Part shown: positions 37,203-46,476 of the stretch, one piece after another
How the letters are laid out: every line of letters begins with the position of its first letter
Numbering within the stretch: position 1 is the first letter of the stretch
Origin: Maribacter arcticus
GTDB taxonomy: Bacteria; Bacteroidota; Bacteroidia; Flavobacteriales; Flavobacteriaceae
Length of the DNA stretch: 64,000 nucleotides
Assembly (NCBI RefSeq): GCF_900167935.1
Contig: NZ_FUYL01000005.1
Coordinates: forward strand, 1 to 64,000
Direction: 5' to 3'
Made by a program: the position numbers and the translations under genes
The notes under the pieces: model-generated
The model's database searches: none
What the model was told of the DNA's origin: nothing
Seen by the model: only the letters and a program-made list of their open reading frames with translations

Positions 37203-38318
37203 ATGTCGTTTAAACTTGCAATAATTGGCGCCAGTTACTTACAACTACCACTGGTGGAAAAAGCAAAATCAATGGGTTTGGAAACTCATTGTTTTGCATG
37301 GAAAGAAGGTGCCATATGTTCAGATATTGCAGATTTTTTCTACCCAATTTCTGTTTTGGATAAAGAAAAAATATTGAAAATTTGTACTTCTCTGGAAATT
37401 GATGGGATTACTACTATTGCTACTGACATTGCTATTCCTACTGTGTCATATGTTGGTGAAAAATTGAACTTATGTGTTAATTCATACTATTCTTCAATTA
37501 TATCTACCAATAAAATATTGATGAGGAGAAAATTTAAAGATTTCAATGTTAAATCACCACAATTTTGGGAATTAGAAACAGAAGATAGTGAAAAAGTTAC
37601 ATCTGATTTTCCTGTTATTGTTAAACCGGTTGATCGATCTGGAAGTAGAGGTGTTTCAAAAGTTAACAAAAAAGAGGATTTGTTGGAAGCTATAGATGAG
37701 GCCTGCAAAGAATCGCTAACAAATAGCTGTATTGTAGAAGATTACATTGAAGGTGCTGAGGTAAGTGTCGAAAGTATTTCATGGAAAGGAAATCACTATA
37801 TTTTGGCTATAACAGATAAAATAACTACTGGAGAACCAAATTTCGTAGAACTTTCGCATCATCAGCCATCAAATTGTAATAACTACATCAAAGAAACATT
37901 GAAATCAGAAACTTTTAAAGCACTTAAATCTCTTGGTGTGGAAAATGGTGCTGGACATACTGAGTTTAAAATTACCGAAAATGGGGAAGTTTATATAATT
38001 GAAGTTGGTGCAAGAATGGGGGGAGATTTTATTGGTTCACACTTGGTAAAATTATCTACAGGGTACGACTTTTTAGAGGGTGTTATAAATGTAGCATTAA
38101 ATAGATTCGACCCTAATTCAATTAGGGTTATAGACAATAGTTTTTCTGGGGTGTATTTTTTAAGTAAGGAAACAGAACAAATTTTACCTTTTTTCAAGAA
38201 AAAGAATTTTTTTGATGTTGAAAAACAAGTTATGAGCAAAAAGATGATTACCATAAAAAATAGTAACGATCGTTCAGGATATTTGATTTACAACTCCAAT
38301 CAAAGAATTATACTTTAG
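37203..38318 (+). CDS. ATP-grasp ligase
   Basis: The product is 371 residues and starts directly after the preceding stop codon. It has a Rossmann-like pre-ATP-grasp domain (A-I-I-G-A-S-Y-L-Q-L-P) and then an ATP-grasp fold: F-P-V-I-V-K-P-V-D-R-S-G-S-R-G-V for ATP binding, V-E-D-Y-I-E-G-A-E-V-S-V-E, and I-I-E-V-G-A-R-M-G-G-D for metal binding. Such enzymes form amide or ester-like bonds from an acyl phosphate. It may attach an amino acid or similar group to an amino sugar of this polysaccharide, next to the amino-sugar genes (inference). Confidence 0.8.
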   Translation: MSFKLAIIGASYLQLPLVEKAKSMGLETHCFAWKEGAICSDIADFFYPISVLDKEKILKICTSLEIDGITTIATDIAIPTVSYVGEKLNLCVNSYYSSIISTNKILMRRKFKDFNVKSPQFWELETEDSEKVTSDFPVIVKPVDRSGSRGVSKVNKKEDLLEAIDEACKESLTNSCIVEDYIEGAEVSVESISWKGNHYILAITDKITTGEPNFVELSHHQPSNCNNYIKETLKSETFKALKSLGVENGAGHTEFKITENGEVYIIEVGARMGGDFIGSHLVKLSTGYDFLEGVINVALNRFDPNSIRVIDNSFSGVYFLSKETEQILPFFKKKNFFDVEKQVMSKKMITIKNSNDRSGYLIYNSNQRIIL

Positions 38319-38346
38319 AAAAAGTAATTAATTTTAATATATAAAA

Positions 38347-38991
38347 GTGAAGACTCTTGGAATCATTGGAGCTGGGCAATTAGGACAGCAAATTGCACAT
38401 TTTGCTATTAGCGATAACCACTATGGCACAATTGTTTTTTTTGACGATTTTACCAATGAGAATATTATCAATGGATTCACTGTTCTGGGAAAAACCAAAG
38501 ATGTAGAGAATGAATATAAAAGAAATAATTTTGATGAATTAATTATTGCAATAGGTTACAAACATATGAGCGTTAGAAAGAATTTCTTTGAACGTTTTAA
38601 AAATATAATACCTTTTGGTAAGATAATTCATTCGACTACATTTATCGATTCAACTTCTCAAATAGGTAAAGGAGTCATTATATATCCAGGCTGTATCATT
38701 GATGCTAATGTAATGGTAGAAGATAATATTTTAGTAAATATAGGTGTAGTTATTTCTCATGATTCTATTGTTGGTGCCCATTCTTTTTTGTCACCAAGGG
38801 TGGCAATTGCGGGTTTTTCTACAATTGGTCAATGCTGTATTTTAGGTATAAATAGCACTATAATCGATAATATTGAGATTAAAGAAAATATTAAATTAGG
38901 AGCAGGCGCTGTGGTTATTAAAAACCTAAATGAAAGTGGCTTGTATGTAGGTAACCCTGTAAGATTTATAAGAGCACATGATTCCATTTAA
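38347..38991 (+). CDS. PglD/NeuD-like sugar O/N-acetyltransferase
   Basis: The product is 214 residues from a GTG start. The N-terminal Rossmann-like domain (G-I-I-G-A-G-Q-L-G-Q-Q) and the C-terminal left-handed beta-helix with hexapeptide repeats are the PglD/NeuD plan. The catalytic His is in V-V-I-S-H-D-S-I-V-G-A-H. PglD acetylates the 4-amino group of a UDP-amino sugar. Its 14-base overlap with the wecE-like gene makes dTDP-Fuc4N N-acetylation a good guess, in place of the GNAT enzyme WecD used by E. coli. Confidence 0.85.
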   Translation: MKTLGIIGAGQLGQQIAHFAISDNHYGTIVFFDDFTNENIINGFTVLGKTKDVENEYKRNNFDELIIAIGYKHMSVRKNFFERFKNIIPFGKIIHSTTFIDSTSQIGKGVIIYPGCIIDANVMVEDNILVNIGVVISHDSIVGAHSFLSPRVAIAGFSTIGQCCILGINSTIIDNIEIKENIKLGAGAVVIKNLNESGLYVGNPVRFIRAHDSI

Positions 38992-40105
38992 CAAACCTCA
39001 TTTAACGGGTAAAGAAACACATTATATATACGATGCTGTCAATTCTGGTAAATTATCGGGTAACGGTAAATACACAAAAAAGGCGCAAGCTTTTTTTGAA
39101 GAGAAATTTCGTTTCAAAAAGACTTTATTAACTACATCTTGTACAGATGCCTTAGAAATGGCTGCAATTTTATTGAATATAGTCGAAGGTGATGAGGTCA
39201 TAGTACCTTCATATACCTTTGTTTCAACAGCTCTCGCTTTCGTTAGACAAGGTGCACAAATAGTTTTTGCAGATAGCAGGTCTGATCATCCTGGTATTGA
39301 TGAAACCTTGATTGAGAATTTAATAACCCCAAAAACTAAAGCAATTGTAGTTGTTCATTATGCTGGTGTAGCCTGTGATATGGATTTAATCATGCAAATA
39401 GCAAAAAAACATAATATTTTTGTTGTAGAAGATGCAGCGCAAGCAATTGATTCATATTACAAAGGCAATCCTTTGGGGGGCATTGGGCATTTAGGTGTTT
39501 TTTCCTTTCATGAAACAAAAAATATTATTTCAGGTGAAGGAGGATTGTTAGCAATAAACGATGCAAGTTTTGAAGAAAGAGCTGAAATTATTTGGGAAAA
39601 AGGCACAAATAGGTCGGCTTTTTTTAAGGGTGAGATAGATAAGTACGGTTGGGTAGACACAGGTTCTTCTTTTTTGCCTTCAGAGCTTATTTCAGCTTTT
39701 TTATATGCCCAGTTAGAGCATCTAAAAGATATTCAAGATAAACGTATTAGACTATGGAATATTTATTTTGAAAATCTAAAGGATTTACAAAACGAAAACT
39801 TATTAAAACTACCCAAGATTCCTGAATATGCAACTAATAATGCACATATGTTTTATGTTGTCACTAAGAACCTTGAAGAAAGAGATAATTTTATTAGACA
39901 TTTAAGGGAGAATGATATGCATGCCGTGTTTCATTATTTGTCATTGCATACGAGTAAATACTATCTAAAAAACCATCCACTTAAGAGTCTACCTTGGTCA
40001 GACGAATACTCGAATTGTCTAGTTAGACTGCCTTTATTTTATGAGCTTGAAGAAAAACAAGTAAATTCTATTTGTAAGGTGATAAATGAATTTTTTAATA
40101 AGTAA
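38978..40105 (+). CDS. rffA: dTDP-4-amino-4,6-dideoxygalactose transaminase
   Basis: The product is 375 residues, the WecE/RffA length. It is a DegT/DnrJ/EryC1-type PLP enzyme: P-F-N-K-P-H-L-T-G-K-E at the start, S-C-T-D-A-L-E-M-A-A, V-V-E-D-A-A-Q-A-I-D, and the PLP-binding Lys at residue 181 in S-F-H-E-T-K-N-I, followed by S-G-E-G-G. It converts dTDP-4-keto-6-deoxyglucose to dTDP-Fuc4N with glutamate. The substrate comes from RmlB in the same locus, and the probable downstream user is the WecF-like protein at 26131. Confidence 0.92.
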   Translation: MIPFNKPHLTGKETHYIYDAVNSGKLSGNGKYTKKAQAFFEEKFRFKKTLLTTSCTDALEMAAILLNIVEGDEVIVPSYTFVSTALAFVRQGAQIVFADSRSDHPGIDETLIENLITPKTKAIVVVHYAGVACDMDLIMQIAKKHNIFVVEDAAQAIDSYYKGNPLGGIGHLGVFSFHETKNIISGEGGLLAINDASFEERAEIIWEKGTNRSAFFKGEIDKYGWVDTGSSFLPSELISAFLYAQLEHLKDIQDKRIRLWNIYFENLKDLQNENLLKLPKIPEYATNNAHMFYVVTKNLEERDNFIRHLRENDMHAVFHYLSLHTSKYYLKNHPLKSLPWSDEYSNCLVRLPLFYELEEKQVNSICKVINEFFNK

Positions 40106-40167
40106 AAACAGAGTTCTAGGTTAAGAAAGAATTTCAAAACCATTTATAATAAGTTCAATGCTCTTCA

Positions 40168-41472
40168 GTGGATACTCCAAATAATAAAAGCAAAATTGTT
40201 TCTGGAATAAAGTGGACCACAATAGGTACTATTGTTATTGCGTTAACGGCATTACTTAAAATATCTATATTAACTAGATTTTTAGACAAGTCCGATTTTG
40301 GGTTAATGGCTTTGATAATGTTTGTACTAGGTTTTACAGACCTTTTTACAGATATGGGGCTTACATCTGCGATTTTACATAAGCAAAACATTAGCAAAAA
40401 GGAATATGCAAGCCTTTATTGGTTTAATATTGGTTTCAGTTTGTTATTATATGTGATGTTATTTTTTATAAGCCCTTTTATAGCTGGTTTTTATGAAGAA
40501 CCAAGACTAGTTACCCTTATACCCTTATTAGGGTTAAATATCTTAGCATCTGCAGTAGGTCGTATTTTCAAAACTATGGAAGCTAAAGACTTACAATTTA
40601 AATATATATCTATTTTCGAAATATTTTCTGCTGCACTTTCACTCATTCTTGCTGTGATATTAGCTATTAATAACTTCGGTATTCTGTCATTAGTTTATTC
40701 AGCATTGTTGCAATATGCTTTACAAAATCTCCTATATTTTATCTATGGATTTAAAAAATATGGTCTTTTGTTTCATTATAGATTTAATGAAACAAAAGCA
40801 TTTTTAAAAATCGGGATTTATCAAGTTGGCGGTCAGGTAATAAATTACTTTAACAGAGATCTCGATATTCTTATTATTGGAAAAGCTTTTGGCCAAGATG
40901 TTTTAGGAGGATATAGCTTAGCCAAGCAATTGGTTTATCGACCTACTCAAATATTAAATCCAATTTTCACAAAGGTTGCCGGTCCTGTTTTGGCTAAGTT
41001 GCAATTTGACCTGGTTGAATTAAAAAGAAATTACTTAAAATTTTTAAACTATGTTATGAGCGTAAACATACCTGTTTACCTTATTTTGATAATATTTGCA
41101 CCACTTATTGTTGAAGTATTTTATGGTTCAGGATATGAGAATATAGTTTTATTAGTCCGTATACTTTCTGTTTATATGTTATTTAGAGCGATTGGCAATC
41201 CTATCGGTAGTCTGGTAATTGCAACAGGAAGAACCGACATTGAGTTTTATTGGAATTTAATATCTCTATTCGTATTACCAGGGGCAATTATAATTGGCTC
41301 TTTGTATTCCATTGAAGCAGTTGCTATTGCAATGACCATATCGATGTTGATACTTTTAGTGCCTAGTTGGTATTTTTTGGTTTATAAACTTACTGGGGCC
41401 ACGTTGAAAGAGTACCTTAATAGTTTCTTGCCTAAATTTAATTTTAAGGAAGTTTATAAAAACTTAAAATAA
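40168..41472 (+). CDS. Wzx-type polysaccharide flippase (MOP superfamily)
   Basis: The product is 434 residues from a GTG start (the nearest ATG at 40158 is out of frame). It has 12-ish membrane helices and the family's opening (S-G-I-K-W-T-T-I-G and F-L-D-K-S-D-F-G-L-M-A). The segment K-I-G-I-Y-Q-V-G-G-Q-V-I-N-Y-F-N-R-D-L-D is typical of the RfbX/Wzx group. It would turn the lipid-linked repeat unit over to the periplasmic face for Wzy. Confidence 0.88.
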   Translation: MDTPNNKSKIVSGIKWTTIGTIVIALTALLKISILTRFLDKSDFGLMALIMFVLGFTDLFTDMGLTSAILHKQNISKKEYASLYWFNIGFSLLLYVMLFFISPFIAGFYEEPRLVTLIPLLGLNILASAVGRIFKTMEAKDLQFKYISIFEIFSAALSLILAVILAINNFGILSLVYSALLQYALQNLLYFIYGFKKYGLLFHYRFNETKAFLKIGIYQVGGQVINYFNRDLDILIIGKAFGQDVLGGYSLAKQLVYRPTQILNPIFTKVAGPVLAKLQFDLVELKRNYLKFLNYVMSVNIPVYLILIIFAPLIVEVFYGSGYENIVLLVRILSVYMLFRAIGNPIGSLVIATGRTDIEFYWNLISLFVLPGAIIIGSLYSIEAVAIAMTISMLILLVPSWYFLVYKLTGATLKEYLNSFLPKFNFKEVYKNLK

Positions 41473-41485
41473 AAATTAATGTGTC

Positions 41486-41514
41486 TTGGTTAAATGGATA
41501 AGTTAATATATTTG
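41486..41514 (+). promoter_or_regulatory. Predicted internal promoter before the initiating sugar transferase gene
   Basis: TTG (41486-41488) is followed 18 bases later by TATATTTG (41507-41514), which together fit the Bacteroidota TTG-N17-23-TAnnTTTG promoter well. It lies 21 bases before the ATG at 41535. Confidence 0.55.
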
Positions 41515-41534
41515 AAAATTAGTTAATATTATAA

Positions 41535-42887
41535 ATGCTCTTTAAACAAGGTAGATATTCTGGTTTTATAACTCCCATTTCTTATGGGCTGGATTTATTG
41601 ACTGTAAATTTATTTACCACTTTTCTGCCTATTAATTTTCAAAACCTATATTTATTTCATTTTTATATTTCTATAACGTGGGTTATACTGTCATTCAAGA
41701 ATGAATTTTATGTGATTCACCGATATTCCAAGGCCGTAGTTCTACTTAGAAAACTATTCACGCAATTTGTTTTCTTTTTTTTAATTCTCTATGCATACAT
41801 TGGGTTTTTTAAACAACCGTTAATGAGTAGATTGGCATTGGGCCAGTATTTTATCCTTGTTTTTGTAGGAATAAGCTTTTTAAAATTGTTGAATTTCTCT
41901 CTTCTCAACAAGTACAGAGAGCGTATTAAAGGGAATATTAGGAATGTAGTGGTTATAGGTAAAAGTAAAAAAGCCAACCAACTTATAGAAGTTTTTAATA
42001 CAAGGCGTGAATTTGGGTATCATTTTTCTTCTCAATTTTCGCCCAGAGATAAAGATTTTGAGTTGTTAAATTGTTTCAGATACATTGTGAACAATAATAT
42101 TGACGAAATATACTGTTCGGTTTCTGAATTGAAAAATGATGAGCTTTCAGCATTTATTAATTTTGCTGACAATAATCTAAAAACACTTAAATTTCTTCCA
42201 GACAATAAGAATATTTTTTCTAAAAAATTAAAATTTGAATATTATGATTACCTCCCTATCTTATCATTACGAGATATACCATTGCATAATTCCCTCAATG
42301 CTTTTTTAAAGCGATTGTTTGATATAGTTTTTTCACTTGTAGTAATTTTCGGAATATTAATTTGGCTAGGGCCGTTATTGGCATTTTTAATTTCGGTGGA
42401 ATCTAGAGGTCCTGTTTTCTTTATTCAGAAAAGAACAGGATTTGATAATGATGAATTTCAGTGTTTTAAATTTCGTTCTATGGCAATGAACGATTCATCT
42501 GAGTATCAGCAAGCAGGTAAAAATGATATGAGGGTCACTAAAATAGGCCGATTTATACGAAAAACTAGTATAGATGAGCTGCCACAGTTTTATAATGTAC
42601 TGTTTGGTAATATGTCTGTAGTAGGGCCAAGACCACACATGTTAAAACATACTGATGAATATGCAGGGCGTGTGGATAAATATATGTTACGTCACTTTGT
42701 GAAACCCGGGATAACAGGATTGGCTCAAATAAGAGGGTATAGGGGAGAAATTGAACGTGATAGCGATATTCAAAATCGAATTAAGTTTGATATATTTTAT
42801 GTGGAAAACTGGTCTTTCTTTTTAGATTTAAAAATTATTGTACAAACTATTGTTAATGCCTTAAAAGGTGAGGAAAAGGCTTATTAA
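41535..42887 (+). CDS. Undecaprenyl-phosphate hexose-1-phosphate transferase (WcaJ-like)
   Basis: The product is 450 residues. Four N-terminal membrane helices and a soluble Rossmann-like region are followed by the C-terminal catalytic bacterial sugar transferase domain: [34 protein letters not shown] and K-P-G-I-T-G-L-A-Q. It starts repeat-unit synthesis by loading a hexose-1-phosphate on undecaprenyl phosphate at the inner membrane. Which sugar is loaded cannot be told. It has its own predicted promoter. Confidence 0.93.
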   Translation: MLFKQGRYSGFITPISYGLDLLTVNLFTTFLPINFQNLYLFHFYISITWVILSFKNEFYVIHRYSKAVVLLRKLFTQFVFFFLILYAYIGFFKQPLMSRLALGQYFILVFVGISFLKLLNFSLLNKYRERIKGNIRNVVVIGKSKKANQLIEVFNTRREFGYHFSSQFSPRDKDFELLNCFRYIVNNNIDEIYCSVSELKNDELSAFINFADNNLKTLKFLPDNKNIFSKKLKFEYYDYLPILSLRDIPLHNSLNAFLKRLFDIVFSLVVIFGILIWLGPLLAFLISVESRGPVFFIQKRTGFDNDEFQCFKFRSMAMNDSSEYQQAGKNDMRVTKIGRFIRKTSIDELPQFYNVLFGNMSVVGPRPHMLKHTDEYAGRVDKYMLRHFVKPGITGLAQIRGYRGEIERDSDIQNRIKFDIFYVENWSFFLDLKIIVQTIVNALKGEEKAY

Positions 42888-42892
42888 AAAAT

Positions 42893-43870
42893 ATGAAAAA
42901 AATTTTAATTACAGGAGCCGCTGGCTTTTTAGGATCACACTTATGTGATCGTTTTATTGCAGAGGGTTTTCATGTAATAGGAATGGATAATCTTATTACA
43001 GGTGATTTAAAGAATATTGCACATCTTTTTCCATTAGAACGTTTTGAATTCCATCATCATGATGTATCTACATTTGTACATTTAGAAGGTAAGCTTGATT
43101 ATATACTGCATTTTGCATCACCTGCAAGTCCAATAGACTATTTAAAGATTCCAATAGAAACATTAAAGGTTGGTTCGTTAGGTACACTTAACCTACTAGG
43201 TCTTGCAAAGGAAAAGAATGCTAGAATTTTGGTTGCGTCTACTTCAGAAGTTTATGGAGACCCTTTGGTACATCCGCAAAACGAAGAGTATTATGGTAAT
43301 GTTAGCCCAATTGGTCCTCGCGGTGTTTACGATGAAGCTAAACGCTTCATGGAGTCGATTACAATGGCATATCACAGGCATCATGGGTTAGATACACGAA
43401 TCGTACGCATATTTAACACCTATGGTCCTAGAATGCGCTTAAACGATGGCAGAGTAGTTCCTGCATTTATGGGACAAGCTTTACGAGGAGAAGATTTAAC
43501 GGTTTTTGGTGATGGTTCCCAAACAAGATCTTTCTGTTATATAGATGATCAGGTCGAAGGAATATATCGTTTGTTATTTAGCGACTACACCGACCCTGTG
43601 AATATTGGAAATCCACATGAAACAACTATTAAGCAATTTGCGGATGAGATAATTGCACTTACTGGCACAAAGCAGAAAGTAATATATGTGCCTCTACCCA
43701 AGGATGATCCTACCCAACGCCAACCAGACATTACCAAAGCCAAAGAAATTTTAGGATGGGAGCCAAAAGTTAGTCGCTCAGAGGGATTGAAAATCGTATA
43801 CGATTATTTCAAATCCTTGTCCAAAGAGGATTTACAGAAAAAAGAACATAGAGACTTCTCCAGTAAATAG
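42893..43870 (+). CDS. UDP-glucuronate decarboxylase (UDP-xylose synthase)
   Basis: The product is 325 residues. It is an extended [25 protein letters not shown] (the UXS hallmark), [14 protein letters not shown] near residue 146 and T-Y-G-P-R-M. It makes UDP-xylose from UDP-glucuronate, which gives the polysaccharide a possible pentose. It is 5 bases behind the initiating transferase gene and ends the locus. Confidence 0.92.
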   Translation: MKKILITGAAGFLGSHLCDRFIAEGFHVIGMDNLITGDLKNIAHLFPLERFEFHHHDVSTFVHLEGKLDYILHFASPASPIDYLKIPIETLKVGSLGTLNLLGLAKEKNARILVASTSEVYGDPLVHPQNEEYYGNVSPIGPRGVYDEAKRFMESITMAYHRHHGLDTRIVRIFNTYGPRMRLNDGRVVPAFMGQALRGEDLTVFGDGSQTRSFCYIDDQVEGIYRLLFSDYTDPVNIGNPHETTIKQFADEIIALTGTKQKVIYVPLPKDDPTQRQPDITKAKEILGWEPKVSRSEGLKIVYDYFKSLSKEDLQKKEHRDFSSK

Positions 43871-43890
43871 TTTTATTCTAATGCAAAGTT

Positions 43891-43898
43891 TATTTTTG
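43891..43898 (+). promoter_or_regulatory. Predicted -7 box for purD
   Basis: TATTTTTG fits TAnnTTTG, 14 bases before the purD ATG. It separates purD from the polysaccharide locus. Confidence 0.45.
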
Positions 43899-43912
43899 CA
43901 AAAACCACAAGT

Positions 43913-45184
43913 ATGAATATTTTAATCCTTGGATCAGGCGGTCGTGAACATACTTTTGCCTGGAAATTATCTCAAAGTAATAAACTCTCAAAGCTTTTCG
44001 TTGCTCCTGGAAATGCAGGTACAGCAGAAATAGCAATAAATGTACCAATTGGTGTAAATGATTTTGAGGCCATTAAAAAATTAGTCTTAAAAGAGAGTAT
44101 TGAGTTAGTGCTTGTTGGACCTGAAGATCCCTTAGTAAACGGTATTCATGATTTTTTCCTTAATGATAAAGAATTGAATAATGTTGCAGTTATTGGACCT
44201 GAAAAATTAGCCGCTACCCTAGAGGGAAGTAAGGAATTTGCAAAGGAGTTTATGATGCGACATCAAATACCTACTGCTCAATATAAAAGCTTTACTTCTG
44301 ATACAGTTAATCAAGGTTTTAAATTTTTAGAAGAATTAAATCCGCCTTATGTTTTAAAGGCTGATGGACTTGCTGCTGGTAAAGGCGTAATTATTCTTAA
44401 TGACTTGAATGAAGCCAAGATAGAATTAAAAGCTATGCTGGTTGATAAGAAATTTGGTTCTGCAAGCGCGACCGTAGTCATTGAAGAATTTTTAGACGGT
44501 ATAGAATTAAGCGTTTTTGTTCTTACCGATGGTGATAGTTATAAGGTTTTACCAACAGCGAAAGATTACAAAAGAATAGGCGAAGGTGATACCGGCCTTA
44601 ATACTGGCGGTATGGGGGCCATTTCCCCCGTTCCATTCGCGAGTAAAGAGTTTATGGATAAGATTGAGCATCGAATTGTGAAACCGACGGTAGAGGGGCT
44701 TAAAAAGGATAAGATGCCATATAAGGGTTTTATCTTTATCGGGTTAATTAAAGTTGGTGAAGACCCAAAGGTTATTGAATACAACGTTCGTATGGGTGAT
44801 CCAGAAACTGAGGTTGTTCTACCTCGAATTAAAAATGATTTAGTAGAACTTTTACAAGCTGTGGCTAACGAAAAGCTTTCTGAAGTCGAGTTGCAATTAG
44901 ATGACCGTACCGCAACTACTGTAATGACGGTGTCAGGGGGATATCCTGGCTCTTATGAAAAAGAGAAAGAGATAAAAGGGATTGAATCTATCGAAGATTC
45001 ATTGGTCTTTCATGCCGGTACAACTATAAAAAATGGTAAAGTAGTCACCAATGGAGGTAGAGTTTTGGCAATTACTTCTTTTGGATCAGATTTTAAATCT
45101 GCTCTTTCAAAATCTTACCACAATGTAGAGAAGCTTTCTTTTGAAGGAATGAATTATAGAAAAGACTTAGGCTTCGACTTATAA
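43913..45184 (+). CDS. purD: Phosphoribosylamine-glycine ligase
   Basis: The product is 423 residues, the normal size. The GARS motifs are plain: L-I-L-G-S-G-G-R-E-H-T-F-A-W-K-L, A-P-G-N-A-G-T-A, V-G-P-E-D-P-L-V-N-G, the ATP-grasp L-K-A-D-G-L-A-A-G-K-G-V, N-T-G-G-M-G-A-I-S-P and N-V-R-M-G-D-P-E-T-E. It forms glycinamide ribonucleotide in cytoplasmic purine synthesis. The linked DUF6341/DUF6427 genes downstream recur beside purD in flavobacteria, as I recall. Confidence 0.97.
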   Translation: MNILILGSGGREHTFAWKLSQSNKLSKLFVAPGNAGTAEIAINVPIGVNDFEAIKKLVLKESIELVLVGPEDPLVNGIHDFFLNDKELNNVAVIGPEKLAATLEGSKEFAKEFMMRHQIPTAQYKSFTSDTVNQGFKFLEELNPPYVLKADGLAAGKGVIILNDLNEAKIELKAMLVDKKFGSASATVVIEEFLDGIELSVFVLTDGDSYKVLPTAKDYKRIGEGDTGLNTGGMGAISPVPFASKEFMDKIEHRIVKPTVEGLKKDKMPYKGFIFIGLIKVGEDPKVIEYNVRMGDPETEVVLPRIKNDLVELLQAVANEKLSEVELQLDDRTATTVMTVSGGYPGSYEKEKEIKGIESIEDSLVFHAGTTIKNGKVVTNGGRVLAITSFGSDFKSALSKSYHNVEKLSFEGMNYRKDLGFDL

Positions 45185-45197
45185 AGTTTTTAAAATA

Positions 45198-45228
45198 CTT
45201 ATCGGATTTCTTTTAGAAATCCGATAAG
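45198..45228. terminator. Bidirectional hairpin between convergent purD and DUF6341 genes
   Basis: CTTATCGGATTTC pairs with GAAATCCGATAAG across a 5-base loop (CTTTTA region), a perfect 12-13 bp stem. It lies 13 bases after purD and 15 bases beyond the stop of the opposing gene. T-runs are short. Confidence 0.75.
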
Positions 45229-45243
45229 ATTATAGTTTTGAAT

Positions 45244-45468
45244 TTATAGGTAAGAGTGAGATGTACTAGAAGTATCCTCTTCACCACTATCATTATATTT
45301 CTTTAATTGAAGCATCCAATATATAAAAGCAGCTGAACCAATTAACATAAACATCCAGTTAAGAATATTGGAAATAGCCCAACTTTCTGCAAATCTAAAT
45401 GGATCCATTGTGTATTTAAATATCACATTTACAAATAAATCCGCAATACCTTCAAAAAATGATTTCAT
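45244..45468 (-). CDS. DUF6341 family small membrane protein
   Basis: The product is 74 residues with one or two hydrophobic segments (about 30-50, N-W-M-F-M-L-I-G-S-A-A-F-I-Y-W-M) and an acidic tail ending in S-H-S-Y-L. It matches the flavobacterial family now called DUF6341, sometimes mislabelled uracil phosphoribosyltransferase. Function unknown. A perfect TATTTTTG -7 box lies upstream on its strand. Confidence 0.75.
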   Translation of the reverse strand: MKSFFEGIADLFVNVIFKYTMDPFRFAESWAISNILNWMFMLIGSAAFIYWMLQLKKYNDSGEEDTSSTSHSYL

Positions 45469-45488
45469 CTTATTACTATATTTACTGA

Positions 45489-45496
45489 CAAAAATA
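45489..45496 (-). promoter_or_regulatory. Predicted -7 box for the DUF6341 gene
   Basis: CAAAAATA on the plus strand is TATTTTTG on the minus strand, matching TAnnTTTG. It lies 21 bases before the start codon, in the 40-base gap shared with the divergent DUF6427 gene. Confidence 0.4.
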
Positions 45497-45508
45497 TAAA
45501 AAGCTTAG

Positions 45509-46438
45509 ATGATTTCAAGCATTTTTGAGAAAACAAAACCGATCAATTTCATTATTGTACTCGTTTTTTTGTTTCTTTTTTATTGGTCTGTCCAGTTTTA
45601 CCTTTTAGACTATACCTTTTCTGACATTGAAATTGCGCCATCCGTTATGGTAGTTAGTATTCTTTTGTTCAGTGTTTTTGTGGTAGATTTTATAGTGAAA
45701 AGAAATAAATTGACCGGCTCAAATTCTTTTGCAATCCTCTTCTTTACGTTACTTTTTGTGGTTTTCCCTGAAACGTTAGGAGATAGTAATGCTGTTTTCA
45801 CAAGTTTTTTTCTTTTGCTTTCTATGAGGCGATTATTGAGTATAAAATCTCTAAAAAATATTAAGCTAAAAATTTTCGATGCAGGTCTTTGGATATGTAT
45901 ATCAAGCATTTTTTATGAATGGGCCATATTGTATCTTCTATTGGTATTCGCTGCAATTTATATTTATGACCCTAAAAACATAAGAAATTGGCTGGTATTA
46001 CTCTCAGTAGGATTTGTTTTTTATATGATTTTATACGGTGTTTTGGTTTTATTAGATGAAACTTCATTTATGAAAACCCATTATGATTTTGCTATTAATT
46101 ATGATGCTATTTTTCCGATTAAGTGGTGGTCTAGTCTTAAACTATCATTATATGCACTTTTTAATTTGGTGCTTGCCTTGACTACATTTATACATTTAGG
46201 CAAAGCCGGTATGGGTAAAGTGATAGTTATGCGATTAATCGCACTGTCGTTTATAATTGGCATAGTTGTTAATTTTTTGGTTACATCAGAAAATACAAAT
46301 GCTATTATGATTACTTTTTTCCCATCAGTAATTTTCATTATCAATTATTTGGAATCCATTAAAAAGCCGAAATTTTTAGAAATAATATTAATTGCTAGTA
46401 TTTTGGTTCCCATTTTAGTTCTTGCAACCAAATTATAG
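45509..46438 (+). CDS. DUF6427 family membrane protein
   Basis: The product is 309 residues and almost wholly hydrophobic, with about 9-10 membrane helices. It starts with I-S-S-I-F-E-K-T-K-P-I-N-F, a family hallmark. I recognise it as DUF6427, found in flavobacteria near purD and older-named as a carotene monooxygenase, a label with no support in the sequence. Function unknown, inner membrane. Confidence 0.78.
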   Translation: MISSIFEKTKPINFIIVLVFLFLFYWSVQFYLLDYTFSDIEIAPSVMVVSILLFSVFVVDFIVKRNKLTGSNSFAILFFTLLFVVFPETLGDSNAVFTSFFLLLSMRRLLSIKSLKNIKLKIFDAGLWICISSIFYEWAILYLLLVFAAIYIYDPKNIRNWLVLLSVGFVFYMILYGVLVLLDETSFMKTHYDFAINYDAIFPIKWWSSLKLSLYALFNLVLALTTFIHLGKAGMGKVIVMRLIALSFIIGIVVNFLVTSENTNAIMITFFPSVIFIINYLESIKKPKFLEIILIASILVPILVLATKL

Positions 46439-46455
46439 TTTAAAACTATAAATTA

Positions 46456-46463
46456 TATCTTTG
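46456..46463 (+). promoter_or_regulatory. Predicted -7 box for the DUF4254 gene
   Basis: TATCTTTG matches TAnnTTTG, 13 bases before the ATG at 46477, inside an AT-rich inverted repeat (AGTTTAAAACT, 46437-46447, lies just upstream). Confidence 0.45.
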
Positions 46464-46476
46464 TAAAAAAGTTCAT

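Noticed and set aside
21257-43870. Polysaccharide locus as a genomic island with transposases or att sites
   Set aside because: No integrase, transposase, direct repeats or tRNA at its borders; it lies between conserved chromosomal genes.
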